A program made the position numbers and the translations under genes. 64,000 nucleotides of DNA, taken from Paenibacillus massiliensis 2301065 = DSM 16942 (GTDB taxonomy: Bacteria; Bacillota; Bacilli; Paenibacillales; Paenibacillaceae). The DNA is taken from NCBI RefSeq assembly GCF_000377505.1, contig NZ_KB898189.1, positions 310,001-374,000 of the forward strand, in the 5' to 3' direction. Positions 27,567-36,796 of this stretch are shown in pieces (position 1 is the first letter of the stretch; each line of letters starts with the position of its first letter). The notes below the pieces were generated by a model. It was given only the letters and a program-made list of their open reading frames with translations, was not told where the DNA came from and searched no databases.

Positions 27567-29840
27567 ATGACATTTCCATACCCGAGATTAAAGAAATTGT
27601 TTCGGTTGCTGGAGGTCCATGGTGGACAGGAGCAAGGCTGGACTACACGTGCATTGGCGGAGCGTCTGGAGGTTACCGAGCGGACGGTGCGAGATGATCT
27701 GAAGAAGCTGGATCACCTCCTTCAAGCTCATGGGGCTCGCCTGGAGTCACGTCGCCAGCATGGCTATAGCATTGTCATCAATGACGAACAACGCTATCGC
27801 GAGCTGCCCATGACATCGCCCGTGAAGGACGATGCCCCTCCACTGCCGGATACGCCGGAGGAGCGCATCCGTTACGAGCTATTCGCCCTGCTGAATGCAC
27901 ATCAGGACATCCGTATGGAGGACCTAGCCGACTCACTGTACATTAGCCGGGCAACGCTGAACAATGATGTGAAGATTTTACGCCAGATCATGGAGGAGTA
28001 CGGGATCCAGCTGTCCATCAAGCCATCGTACGGAGTAAGCATCGTTGGTGAGGAGAAGAGCATTCGTTATTGCCTCGCAGAATATGCAGACGTCCGCGAC
28101 GAGGAGCATACGCTGAGCAGCTCCATGGATCAGGAGCATCTCTTGCATCCTGTACAGATTTCGGAGCTGCGCAGGATGGTGGTTGAGCAATTGCGGCAGC
28201 ACAACGTTCGGATGGCTGACTTGGCGCTCAAGGATCTAATCACTCATCTGGCTGTCATGATATTACGTATTCAATCTGGCCATGGGCTACAGCATTTTGA
28301 GTCCGTCGCATCAGCTTCCAAGATGCCGCCCTCTGGCTCTGGAGAATACTCAGACGACAATGCTGTGGAGGCAGCTCCGGGACGTCGGCAGGATCAGAGA
28401 CAGCCTGCCCTAGATCACCTTGATGCTCCTGATACTTCTGACAATATTGATGTTTCTGATGATCGTACCGTGTCTAATTATCCAGTTGATCTCGATAAGC
28501 TCGATACCTACGACGATCTTGACGATCTTGACGATCTTGATGCTCCAGATGCCCACGATAATCTAGCTGACCTGGGTGATCTCAATCCACTCGATCCCCC
28601 TGATGCTCACGGTCACCATGACCCTGATGCTTTACTTGCCGATAGCATTATCCGCGGTATTGAGCAGGCGTATCAATTGGAATGTCCTGTGGGAGAGAGG
28701 AATTATGTGCAATTGCATATTGCCAGCAAACGCATGACCGAAGACGAAGAGCGATGGCAAGAGCTGCAATCGGATCGGCTGCTGCTCGCTGTGCGAAGCA
28801 TGCTGGACTATGTCCATGAACGCTATGCTTACGAGCTTCGGAATGATGAACGTCTGTCTCGCGATCTGTATGCTCATCTGAAGCCCATGATGATTCGGCT
28901 GGAGCATGGCATGAATATGCGTAATCCGATGCTGCACCATATCCGCAAGCATTACCCACTGGCCTACGAGGTCACGATTGGTGCGGTGAAGCAGCTACAG
29001 AGCTATTATCCATACGACATTAACGATAACGAAATTGGTTATTTGGCTCTGCATTTCGGTGCAGCGCTGGAACGCAAATATCATATTCCCCATCGTCGGC
29101 GCAAGACCGTCCTGCTCGTCTGTGGCTCGGGCTATGGCACGGCACGCATACTGGAATCCAGGCTGCGCTCCCTGTTCGCTGAGCTGGATGTGACGCGCGT
29201 CGTCTCCCTGCGCGAATACGAGGATATGCTCTCCGTGAAGGAGGATATGGTGATCTCCACCATCCGGTTACCGGGCCAGAAGAACAAGCCTGCTGCCGTC
29301 GTTGCTCCGATTCCGACTGATCGGGATATGGCGACCATTACCCAACTGGTCCGCACGAGTGACCAGCAGCAAGAGAGCTCCTGCTTCCGGTATTTCCGGC
29401 CTGAATGGTTCATGCGTCTGCCACGGGCCACCGATAAGGATACTCTCCTGCGGGAAATGAGTGCACGCTTACTGGAGCAAGGTGTCGTCACCGAAGGATT
29501 CATGCCAGCGGTGCTGGAGCGTGAAGCCATGGCCTCCACCGCACTCGGTATGGGGATGGCTATTCCCCATCCACTGGAGCTGAGCTCCACTCGTACAGCG
29601 GTGTATATCTGCCTGCTGGAGGAGCCACTGCCCTGGGATGAGGACAATCACGTCCACGCTGTATTCCTGCTCTCAATCTGCAAGGAGGATTACGAGCAGG
29701 CCATGGGCATCTACGATCTATGTGTCGAGCTCATCCGGCAACAACCTCTACTAGATCGGCTTCAGGAATGCGACACCTTCGGCGCTTTTCTGGAGGTAGC
29801 TGGTGAAGCCCTCGCATCCAAAAGCCCGGAGCTGTATTAA
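27567..29840 (+). CDS. PRD-type PTS regulator, MtlR/BglG family, with acidic insert
   Basis: Transcription regulator of 757 residues, expected to control the PTS-mannosidase operon according to phosphorylation. Two N-terminal helix-turn-helices (LEVTERTVRDDLKKL at about 28 and YISRATLNNDVKIL at about 128) are followed by PRD1 (about 195-385), PRD2 (about 395-515), an EIIB-like domain (LLVCGSGYGTARI) and an EIIA-like domain with GMAIPHPLE. PRD1 is split by a roughly 100-residue insert (250-352) rich in Asp-Leu-Asp and Asp-Asp-Leu units. The ATG has AAAGGAGG 11 nt upstream. The insert is very unusual for the family. Confidence 0.9.
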   Translation: MTFPYPRLKKLFRLLEVHGGQEQGWTTRALAERLEVTERTVRDDLKKLDHLLQAHGARLESRRQHGYSIVINDEQRYRELPMTSPVKDDAPPLPDTPEERIRYELFALLNAHQDIRMEDLADSLYISRATLNNDVKILRQIMEEYGIQLSIKPSYGVSIVGEEKSIRYCLAEYADVRDEEHTLSSSMDQEHLLHPVQISELRRMVVEQLRQHNVRMADLALKDLITHLAVMILRIQSGHGLQHFESVASASKMPPSGSGEYSDDNAVEAAPGRRQDQRQPALDHLDAPDTSDNIDVSDDRTVSNYPVDLDKLDTYDDLDDLDDLDAPDAHDNLADLGDLNPLDPPDAHGHHDPDALLADSIIRGIEQAYQLECPVGERNYVQLHIASKRMTEDEERWQELQSDRLLLAVRSMLDYVHERYAYELRNDERLSRDLYAHLKPMMIRLEHGMNMRNPMLHHIRKHYPLAYEVTIGAVKQLQSYYPYDINDNEIGYLALHFGAALERKYHIPHRRRKTVLLVCGSGYGTARILESRLRSLFAELDVTRVVSLREYEDMLSVKEDMVISTIRLPGQKNKPAAVVAPIPTDRDMATITQLVRTSDQQQESSCFRYFRPEWFMRLPRATDKDTLLREMSARLLEQGVVTEGFMPAVLEREAMASTALGMGMAIPHPLELSSTRTAVYICLLEEPLPWDEDNHVHAVFLLSICKEDYEQAMGIYDLCVELIRQQPLLDRLQECDTFGAFLEVAGEALASKSPELY
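28470..28630 (+). repeat. Asp-rich in-frame repeat inside the PRD regulator
   Basis: Degenerate 9-bp units, clearest as three copies of GACGATCTT between about 28510 and 28540, encode runs of Asp and Leu. All steps are multiples of three, so the frame is kept. Confidence 0.75.
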
Positions 29841-29857
29841 TGCAGCTTCGGGCTTTT
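29821..29857 (+). terminator. Terminator overlapping the PRD regulator stop codon
   Basis: AAAGCCCG-G-AGCTG pairs with CAGCT-T-CGGGCTTT around a 7-nt loop holding the TAA stop, followed by TTTTC. It ends the PTS operon. Confidence 0.88.
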
Positions 29858-29928
29858 CTATTTATATATATGTGGATGGTGCACCTGCCAGATCACAGCG
29901 CAGTAATGGGCACACTTTTCCCTATTAT

Positions 29929-31080
29929 CTATTGTCCATTAATTCTATTCAGGTCATACTCATAGGCCGTTACGCCCTCCACCTGAACAAAGCCTTCCTG
30001 CACATACAATGCCTTGGCTCGTTCATTTTCCCCATTCACGCACAGCACTGTCTTCTTATAGTCGAGGCTATTTGCAAATGCCAATGAAGCTCTCAGCAGC
30101 TGCCTTCCTAGCCCTTTCCCCTGATAAGCAGGTAAGATGGCCAGCGGCCCGATATTCATCGCAGCCTCTCCTTCATACTCATCGTCCGCTCCCCGTATAA
30201 TTCCGACGGGCGTATCCTCATGCAGTAGCAGCAACATTCCGCCTTCCAGATAAGCTGGCTGTGACATCTGGTTCTGCAGCATCTGAAGCGTCATCGGCGT
30301 CGTGCTGCCCGTGAGCTGCGCAAAGGCCGTGTTACGGATATGACACCAGGCTTCCTCATCCCGACCCGGTTGAAAGGTCCGAATCGAGTAACCCTCTGGC
30401 AGGCTAAGAGGCTGAATCTCCTTCATGTCGTTAATTAAGAGGAAGACATACCTTTCCACCGAAAAATGAAGCTCTTCTACATGAGCAGCAAGCGCCTCAT
30501 TGACGAGCGGCACGAACAGAAAGACTTTTTCGAGTCCTGCCCTGTGTTCTACGCGCTTCACGTGTTCTACATGTTCTACTTGCTCAACACGTTCTGCGTG
30601 TTCTGCGTGTTCTGCGTGTTCTGCGTGTTCTGCGTGTTCTGCGTGTTCTGCGTGTTCTGCGTGTTCTGCGTGTTCTGCGTGTTCTGCTTTTTGTACATGC
30701 TCAATGCGTTCTGCGTATTCTACATGCTCTGCTTGTTCTACACACTCTACTTTGGATATATATTTCTCGTGCCCCACTTGTGCTATGTGCTCCATCATGC
30801 CGTTCAGCAGCAGGGCATACACCTCTGTGTCTGGCTTCTCCGAGTGCAAAATACGAAAACGCCCCTGTCTCCCACGTCTATGATAGTCATCAAGAATGAG
30901 GGAGGCCACGGCTATGATTGCTCCATCCTCTTTGATCACCAGGGTAGGATTCTCTTCATTAGGCTCGAACTTCTCTAAATCCTGCTCATACAGAAAGGAA
31001 TCGTCCACCTCACGCCGATGCCGTACACAATACGCGATGAACTCCGCTCTGTCTTCAAGCTGTAGCTGCTCTATTTTCAT
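29929..31080 (-). CDS. GNAT acetyltransferase with (Ala-Glu-His)n tract
   Basis: Acetyl-CoA-dependent N-acetyltransferase of 383 residues, substrate unknown. The C-terminal half (about 230-375) is a full GNAT domain with NIGPLAILPAYQGKGLGRQLL as the acetyl-CoA loop. The first 110 residues look like a second, diverged GNAT half. Between them, about residues 112-185, is a run of three-residue units, mainly Ala-Glu-His, then Val-Glu-His variants. The rest of the protein looks intact, so the tract is an expanded linker. The ATG has an AGGAG-like site. The gene faces the PRD regulator tail to tail. Confidence 0.85.
   Translation of the reverse strand: MKIEQLQLEDRAEFIAYCVRHRREVDDSFLYEQDLEKFEPNEENPTLVIKEDGAIIAVASLILDDYHRRGRQGRFRILHSEKPDTEVYALLLNGMMEHIAQVGHEKYISKVECVEQAEHVEYAERIEHVQKAEHAEHAEHAEHAEHAEHAEHAEHAEHAEHAERVEQVEHVEHVKRVEHRAGLEKVFLFVPLVNEALAAHVEELHFSVERYVFLLINDMKEIQPLSLPEGYSIRTFQPGRDEEAWCHIRNTAFAQLTGSTTPMTLQMLQNQMSQPAYLEGGMLLLLHEDTPVGIIRGADDEYEGEAAMNIGPLAILPAYQGKGLGRQLLRASLAFANSLDYKKTVLCVNGENERAKALYVQEGFVQVEGVTAYEYDLNRINGQ
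30537..30756. repeat. 9-bp tandem repeat array in the GNAT gene
   Basis: About 24 units of 9 bp. The core (30591-30689) holds 11 nearly identical GTTCTGCGT units. Units on both sides are increasingly degenerate, the pattern expected from slippage expansion in the middle of an older array. Confidence 0.92.
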
Positions 31081-31182
31081 AATTCATCCCCTACTCCTTG
31101 TCCTTCATCTTCATCCAAAAAGCCCCTCTTAAAGAACCAGACCATGTCGTAAAATATAACCTTGAAGGTATTGTTGTATTAG

Positions 31183-31461
31183 CTACAACAGGTAATTGTT
31201 CCCCTCGTTAGCCAGCTCTAATGTTCTCATTTCAAATGTCTTGCATCCTGAAGCGATGAAGGGATCCGATTCTACAATACTCATGGCTTCCGTTATATTT
31301 TCAGCTGAAAACATGACCATTCCTCCAGGGTAATCTGTAAAAGGCCCACAAAGTACAAGCTTACCTTCTCTATTTAACTCTTTTAAATAGGCCACATGGC
31401 TCTTGATAAGTTCTTCATTCAATGGCTTTACATTATGCATTAAATATATATATGTCATCAT
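31183..31461 (-). CDS. YciI-like protein
   Basis: Small cytoplasmic protein of 92 residues in the YciI/YCII superfamily (alpha-beta barrel dimer). The pattern runs from an N-terminal TYIYLMHNVKPL through HVAYLKELNREGKLVLCGPF to SIVESDPFIASG, matching the family (H..YL, GP, DP...G). The ATG pair has AGAGGAGG upstream. The molecular role of the family is poorly known. No operon partner is visible. Confidence 0.8.
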   Translation of the reverse strand: MMTYIYLMHNVKPLNEELIKSHVAYLKELNREGKLVLCGPFTDYPGGMVMFSAENITEAMSIVESDPFIASGCKTFEMRTLELANEGNNYLL

Positions 31462-31598
31462 TCAACCTCCTCTAAAGATACATTCATATCCTTAATAGAT
31501 AAATTACTCGTGTATGTACTATATTTATAGCTAGAATATCACATGAATGCTCTACAGTGATTGGAAAATATATAAGCAATAAAGGACGTGATCAGCTA

Positions 31599-31892
31599 AT
31601 GGATTGTCCCTTACAACTGGACGGTGCAGAGGTGCTACAGTACACCACAAATGACGGCAGCCGCATATTAAGCTCTGTCATCTTTGAGGAAGACGACGGC
31701 TCTACCCATCAAATACAAATTACTGCTCTCGCCATTGCTACCTACGCGTCTGAGGAGCGATATTACCTGTTCCTGTGCGATGCCGAGTGGGAGGTTATCA
31801 ACGACTATCTACTGGATACGCTGGACGAGGCCGTCGAGTATGCAGTCCGGCATTATGCGGTAGAGGACATAGATTGGATCGGTAGAGCCTGA
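31599..31892 (+). CDS. Small hypothetical protein
   Basis: Acidic protein of 97 residues, unrecognised. The ATG at 31599 is preferred because an AAAGGA lies 12 nt before it; an in-frame GTG at 31557 has no such site. The sequence has a beta-rich start (DGAEVLQYTTNDGSRILSSV) and a helical C-terminal section with many Tyr and Glu. A strong terminator follows. Confidence 0.6.
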   Translation: MDCPLQLDGAEVLQYTTNDGSRILSSVIFEEDDGSTHQIQITALAIATYASEERYYLFLCDAEWEVINDYLLDTLDEAVEYAVRHYAVEDIDWIGRA

Positions 31893-31931
31893 TTTTAAAA
31901 ATAGGGCCTATGGAAGAATTGGAATGACTCA

Positions 31932-31963
31932 AAAAAGAACGCGATCCGCTCGCGTTCTTTTTG
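31932..31963 (+). terminator. Terminator after the 97-residue gene
   Basis: AAAAAGAACGCGA-TCCGC-TCGCGTTCTTTTT, a 13-bp perfect stem with a T-run, 39 bp beyond the stop. Confidence 0.93.
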
Positions 31964-32177
31964 TGCTTCGTGATGGGAATTTAGAGAAGAGTACACTTTA
32001 ACAATGACACTTCATCAATAATATCTAGAGGGAATTTTGTGAAGAGCAGCATCCTTTATAAAGGATCCTTTCTAAAGAGCATCTCGATCGTGAATGTAGA
32101 AATGTAGCGGCCCATTTCAGAAGGAGCTGACGGTGGAATAGTTTAGATATTACGGAGAGCGGATTTCCTACTTGCAC

Positions 32178-32726
32178 TCACGGAGCATAGACCTCAGGAT
32201 TATCGTTTCTCCAGGCGCCTATGCAGCCAATCAGACAGGCCGTGTAGCTTCTCAGCCCCAGATTCCCTTCATTATCCTCATAATCCATGACAATATTTGT
32301 GCTCGGCTGGCGCCATGCTAAGATCCGGCCAGTATATCCAGGCCTCCAGCATTCCTCATCCAATGCAGGTGGACCATATGCCTGTATGGCCTCATCCGGT
32401 GTTGAGCTCATCGTGATTCCTTCCGGTAGCTTGCCAGCAAACGGAGCTTTAATTCGGTCATCTGCCCCCGGCGCAAGGAAATGCAAAGAACCAATGATCC
32501 ATCCATCTTCTGCTGTATAGTGGAGACCGGTCAGATCATTGATTTTGGGTGCACGATAAAGATCGATGCGTAGCGAAGCTTTCACGGACCAGATAATATC
32601 GTCATTGAAATAGCTGTTAGGGGACGACATCCGCTTGACCCCGAAGGATTGTAGCAAGGCTTGAACCTGCTTGGCTTGGTAAGGCTGTCCAAGTAATTGA
32701 ATGAGCTGTTCAGCTGCTTCTTGCAT
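32178..32726 (-). CDS. Hypothetical protein, possibly immunity-like
   Basis: Cytoplasmic protein of 182 residues, not recognised. The ATG has AAGGAAGGACC upstream. The order of elements (N-terminal helix EAAEQLIQLLGQPY, then mixed beta strands with SLRIDLYRAPKINDL, and a Cys-containing end) resembles SUKH- and Imm-type proteins in general style, which is only a hint. It stands alone in an accessory-looking region. Confidence 0.6.
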   Translation of the reverse strand: MQEAAEQLIQLLGQPYQAKQVQALLQSFGVKRMSSPNSYFNDDIIWSVKASLRIDLYRAPKINDLTGLHYTAEDGWIIGSLHFLAPGADDRIKAPFAGKLPEGITMSSTPDEAIQAYGPPALDEECWRPGYTGRILAWRQPSTNIVMDYEDNEGNLGLRSYTACLIGCIGAWRNDNPEVYAP

Positions 32727-32944
32727 GCCTCGGTCCTTCCTTTCTCTTCGCTAAATGTACACAGCGTGATGACTTTTGTGTGGAGTGAGCTTCTCCTAAA
32801 ATAGTCATACACCCTCCAGTTAGATTCTAGAATCGACTCTAATAAAAAATAGGACAAAAGCGAAGAGCCAATAGGAGGATTTTGGAAACATTGTACGAAT
32901 AGTACTATATGCCTATACATTTGCTCAGGAGGGAGTCAAAAGAA

Positions 32945-33424
32945 GTGCAACGTAATACGAGACCATCTGTGAATCAGCCTCGCAGGACATCATCCACTAA
33001 TGCTAACACTGCCGTTAGCGGCCGGCCGAAGGCAAATGGCCCCCAAATAAACAGGGCAGCTGCCAGCCCGGCAAAAGGATCTGGAAGCCACACGAGCACC
33101 ACAACTAAAGTCGTTATCTGCCGTAAATGCAAGTCACAGCAAGTCGTGGCGAACAAAAGAGGCTACAGCTTCGGCAACCTGTTCAAAACGCTGGGAATTA
33201 TGATCCTGGTAGGAATACTTTGTGTTGTGGCCAGCGGTACCATGCTCCTGTACAGTAATACGAATGGAGCAGCTGCGGTTCTACAAATATTAAGCGTATT
33301 AGCAGTGCTGTCATTTTCCCTCTGCCTACCCGTAAGTATCTTAATGGGATTCGTCGGAAGGGGTCATCTTGTAAACGGGTGTATGAATTGTGGGTTCAAG
33401 TGGATTCCTGCTAAGAGAAAATAA
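32945..33424 (+). CDS. Zinc-ribbon membrane protein
   Basis: Protein of 159 residues. The GTG at 32945 has AGGAGGGAG upstream. A disordered Ser/Pro/Thr start (1-50) is followed by a Cys pair in VICRKCKSQ, two membrane segments (about 75-98 and 108-130) and a second Cys pair in GCMNCGFKW. The four Cys could form one zinc site on the cytoplasmic side. Function unknown. Confidence 0.65.
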   Translation: MQRNTRPSVNQPRRTSSTNANTAVSGRPKANGPQINRAAASPAKGSGSHTSTTTKVVICRKCKSQQVVANKRGYSFGNLFKTLGIMILVGILCVVASGTMLLYSNTNGAAAVLQILSVLAVLSFSLCLPVSILMGFVGRGHLVNGCMNCGFKWIPAKRK

Positions 33425-33492
33425 CAACGGTGGATAGGTTCATTTTTAGAGATCACCATTCAATGTATTACGATAACAACGGCGATAAAACA

Positions 33493-33538
33493 TGTCCGAT
33501 GCACGCATCAAAGCGATTTTTGGCGTGTGCATCGGACA
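33493..33538. other. Long hairpin in intergenic region
   Basis: TGTCCGATGCAC pairs perfectly with GTGCATCGGACA 32 bp downstream, and the stem continues after a 2-nt bulge. No T-run follows, so a simple terminator is not certain. It lies 70 bp beyond the zinc-ribbon gene. Beyond it, up to 33674, nothing else is seen. Confidence 0.65.
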
Positions 33539-33674
33539 AATAGTGACAAATAGATTTTGGAAGAATTGCTTGTAATGTAGAGTCTTGAGGCTTTAGTGGA
33601 TTATCTACCTACGAAATCTACCCAAGAATAACACCTATTAACACCGCATTACGAAAAATCCGTAAAACGTTAGA

Positions 33675-33774
33675 AGATATCCATAGTTATGGCATTAAGA
33701 GATATCCTTAGTTATAACGTTAAGAGATACCCATAGTTATAGCATTAAGAGATATCCGCTTTTATAACGTTCTG
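33675..33774. repeat. Four tandem 25-bp repeats
   Basis: Four head-to-tail copies of a 25-bp unit beginning AGATATCC and containing TTATA. The third differs from the first at a few bases and the fourth is most diverged. The last copy runs into the 3' end of the neighbouring leftward gene. Confidence 0.85.
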
Positions 33775-34331
33775 CGTCGTAGCTCGTAGAAATACTGCAC
33801 AATCGGATGCTTCAGCTTTATCTTCTCGCTCATGTTCAGTATCCGCTTTTTCCCGACTCGTCTGTCTACGAGAGCTAGAATATTCAACAAGATATCGTTA
33901 CTCTCTAAGCTGTCCTCAATAGAAGTAGTTAAGAACTTATTAGCTACAACCGTAAAATTAGACTTGCTTAATGCGGCCTGAGCTGACAAAAGCTCCTTTG
34001 CAAGCTCTGATATTTTCCGTCCCCTTGCAATGACCTCCAGACGATCCTCCGGGATATTTCCCTTGGCATCCTTTCTGATCGCTTCAATCTCTTCATCGGT
34101 GATAGGGATTTGGATATTGGGATCATTCTTAATTTCCATCTCTGTCTGATACCATTTGATTGGGCTAATTGTATCACTTATGTTGAGTATGTTCTTCTTA
34201 TCTACCGTGATATAGCAAGTTCCAGATTTATCAGGTACATAACGGTAGCTGGTCGCTCCGTATTCGACCCTTCCATCTAACCCGGGACTAAGGAAGCTCT
34301 CCAGTTGTTGCTTTAATTTACTCCAGGACAT
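33762..34331 (-). CDS. SF0329-like hypothetical protein
   Basis: Cytoplasmic protein of 189 residues. The opening MSWSKLKQQLESFLSPGLDGRVEYGATSY and following CYITVDKKNILNISD resemble the uncharacterised SF0329 family (WSKLK..., GRV..., ...ITVDGKEI). The C-terminal half is helical and basic. Its last codons lie in the 25-bp repeat array, which sets its ending. The ATG is preceded by AGGAGG about 7 nt away. Function unknown. Confidence 0.65.
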   Translation of the reverse strand: MSWSKLKQQLESFLSPGLDGRVEYGATSYRYVPDKSGTCYITVDKKNILNISDTISPIKWYQTEMEIKNDPNIQIPITDEEIEAIRKDAKGNIPEDRLEVIARGRKISELAKELLSAQAALSKSNFTVVANKFLTTSIEDSLESNDILLNILALVDRRVGKKRILNMSEKIKLKHPIVQYFYELRRRTL

Positions 34332-34555
34332 ATATCCTCCTATGTTTTCAATACCTATTACCCGTATTTGTGGCTACCAGGCTTTCTTTATGAATGATGA
34401 GACCGTTTATTGGATTGCTTATTCTCCCCACCATTCTATTACTTTCATAATACTGGATTTCGGGAGTTTATACAGGTTATTTTACAAATTCAACAAACTC
34501 GGCGACCCCTCCCCGGTTGAATTCCGGGAAAAAGCCGCCGCTTCATTACATTTTT

Positions 34556-36796
34556 TTATTGCTCAACTACCCCAAAATCATCCACATACACATATCCTGT
34601 ACCAGGATTCTTGTAAGCATACAATGTTGCTCTAGTAGCGCCTTCTCCCGTTGTAAAAGGAACTTTTATCATAGTCCAGGATGTACTGTCAGATGTCGCA
34701 GATGCACCCGTTCCTTCGAAGCCATTCACACCAATCTGAATCTGCTCTCCTAGGTCTGCCTTAACCCAGGCGGTACATATATAGCTGGTATTAGGACTTA
34801 GCCCCGTAAGTACCTGCTCGATACCATCTTCTCCGGTTCCTAGTCTTACACTCTTAGAGCCACTTCTTGGCTCCGATACACTTGCAGCATCTTCTGAATA
34901 GGTTGCTTCCCATGGCGAGACTATTCCTTTCTCAAAATCAGATTGCCTTACGTTATTCACATAAGATAAGCTGACATTCTCAAAAAACGGGTTCGGAGGT
35001 GAAGAAAAATCATGCCCGGCAGTCCAGTCTGTTCCACCGAACTCATAGGCTCCAATATCTGGTGCCGCACCAACATAATCATCTGTGATTCCAGGTATTA
35101 CAGCCCCTGCATCAATAGCTGGAGAAGCGGACTTCAACCTGAAATCATATGCTGTAGGATTCACAAATAACGGATTGGTCTCTGAGGTAATATTATTCCC
35201 CTCTATATGAGTACCAGGCAGTGTGAAGGCCGTAGTAAAGATATTGTTGAATATTCTGTCGCCGTACAGATCTGACTGAAAATTACTTCCCCAATATCCT
35301 ACATTCCCGTTACTGTAAGTGGTATTGTTATAGATCAGGTTAAAATTACTGGGGGTATTCAATCTGATCGCTGAATAGTTGCCCCATACCACATTATGAT
35401 GCACAATATAGCCCTTGCTACCGTTATCCAGATAGATACCAGTGCCGGAATAATTCTTTGCGAGATTATCATGGATGTAATTATGATGAATTTCCGTCCC
35501 TTGCCCATCCCAGGCAAAATCATAGAGTATTCCCAAGTCTCTTGTCAGCTTACCTGCATTGTACAGATTATTATATTGAATCCGGCTATTTTGGGTAGGC
35601 ATAAATATCAGATGACGCCCAGCGTTATATACCGTATTATGACTGATTAGATGGTTGGCCCCGAGTAGATAGATTGCTGGCATATCCGCTGCCGAGTAAT
35701 TGGCTTCATGAATAAGATTATTAATGACCTTATTACCTGTTCCCTGTATACTCACCAGATTACCGGAGCTGTAGGTCAAAGTACTGTCTCTTAGCTCATT
35801 ATTGGTACCGGACATAAATATCCCTGTGCTGTATTGGCTGGTAACATCTGAATCATGACTGACATATTCCGCAATCATATTAGACACTTTACAGTAATTA
35901 GAATTAGACATTTTAATGCTGGAGGCAAAGATATTAATTCCGGTAATATTTATGTAAGAGCGAGCACTTAAATCAAATGCATAAGTCCGCATCTTGGCCT
36001 CTACTGTCAAAGTATTCGGATCCACTCCACCAGGTGCCCACAAATAAAGTCTGCTAGTCATGCTGTCATAATACCATTCTCCCGCACTATCCAGATCTTC
36101 AAGATTACCAGTAATATAATAGCTGTTACCGCCTGTCGCTGCAGCAGCCATGTGTTCAAAGGTAATGGAGCCCTCACTTGAGCTAGTAATGGTACTTCTA
36201 TAAGATTTGTAGCCTGTACCCGGAACACTCCATACCGTCTTGCCAACCCAGTACCCTGGCTCCTGAGTTAAGTCCCCATCCTTGATGGTTGTAGCCGAAC
36301 CGAAATCCACTGTTGCCAATGTTGAATTTAAGGGATCAAGTGTTGGTGAATTGGGCCATCTGGCTTCAAATTGCATTTGCTTATTCACAAATATCTGATC
36401 TTTGGTTCCAAGGGAACCCGTCATTTCCGCATAATAGATGGACCCAGAGTAATGTTCCCAACCAGTAATCGGATCGGCACCGGATACGGTTACGTTCTCT
36501 CCCGGATAAGCCTTAAAGTTAATGGGACTTACAGAAGTTCCGGAAGTACGAAGTGTTACGGTTTCCTGGTATGTACCCCCTCGTATGATGCAGGTATCTC
36601 CGGCTGTCATGGTATCTGCTGCCTTTTGTATGGTCTTCCATGGATTCGATAGTGTACCGGTTCCAGTGATGTCGTCCCCCGTCGTAGAGACATAATATAC
36701 GGAACTTGCCTGTACTGTCCCCCCACCCAGATTAAAAGCAAATACATACACCATCATCATTACAACTAAACACCTAATGCCTAATCTCTTACTCAT
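34556..36796 (-). CDS. Secreted right-handed beta-helix protein with C-terminal CBM-like domain
   Basis: Extracellular protein of 746 residues. A signal peptide ends at VQA-SS. VYYVSTTGDDITGTGTLSNP is the typical first coil of secreted beta-helix polysaccharide-acting proteins. Residues 60-560 contain many short Asn-rich coils (LRDSTLTYSSGN, NKVINNLIHEA, SRIQYNNLYNAG). A final domain (about 590-746) is a jelly-roll of the CBM4/9 type, with WEATYSEDAAS and GTGYVYVDDFGVV. Lyase or hydrolase activity on a plant polysaccharide is plausible, but no catalytic motif could be assigned. The ATG has AGGAGG 6 nt upstream. Confidence 0.8.
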   Translation of the reverse strand: MSKRLGIRCLVVMMMVYVFAFNLGGGTVQASSVYYVSTTGDDITGTGTLSNPWKTIQKAADTMTAGDTCIIRGGTYQETVTLRTSGTSVSPINFKAYPGENVTVSGADPITGWEHYSGSIYYAEMTGSLGTKDQIFVNKQMQFEARWPNSPTLDPLNSTLATVDFGSATTIKDGDLTQEPGYWVGKTVWSVPGTGYKSYRSTITSSSEGSITFEHMAAAATGGNSYYITGNLEDLDSAGEWYYDSMTSRLYLWAPGGVDPNTLTVEAKMRTYAFDLSARSYINITGINIFASSIKMSNSNYCKVSNMIAEYVSHDSDVTSQYSTGIFMSGTNNELRDSTLTYSSGNLVSIQGTGNKVINNLIHEANYSAADMPAIYLLGANHLISHNTVYNAGRHLIFMPTQNSRIQYNNLYNAGKLTRDLGILYDFAWDGQGTEIHHNYIHDNLAKNYSGTGIYLDNGSKGYIVHHNVVWGNYSAIRLNTPSNFNLIYNNTTYSNGNVGYWGSNFQSDLYGDRIFNNIFTTAFTLPGTHIEGNNITSETNPLFVNPTAYDFRLKSASPAIDAGAVIPGITDDYVGAAPDIGAYEFGGTDWTAGHDFSSPPNPFFENVSLSYVNNVRQSDFEKGIVSPWEATYSEDAASVSEPRSGSKSVRLGTGEDGIEQVLTGLSPNTSYICTAWVKADLGEQIQIGVNGFEGTGASATSDSTSWTMIKVPFTTGEGATRATLYAYKNPGTGYVYVDDFGVVEQ

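Noticed and set aside
30466..30978. Long rightward reading frame rich in Phe-Cys-Val opposite the GNAT gene
   Set aside because: It is only the reverse strand of the 9-bp repeat array. It has no binding site, and the leftward GNAT frame has clear domains.
33675..33774. Possible small CRISPR array
   Set aside because: The 25-bp units are head to tail with no spacers, and no cas genes are present.
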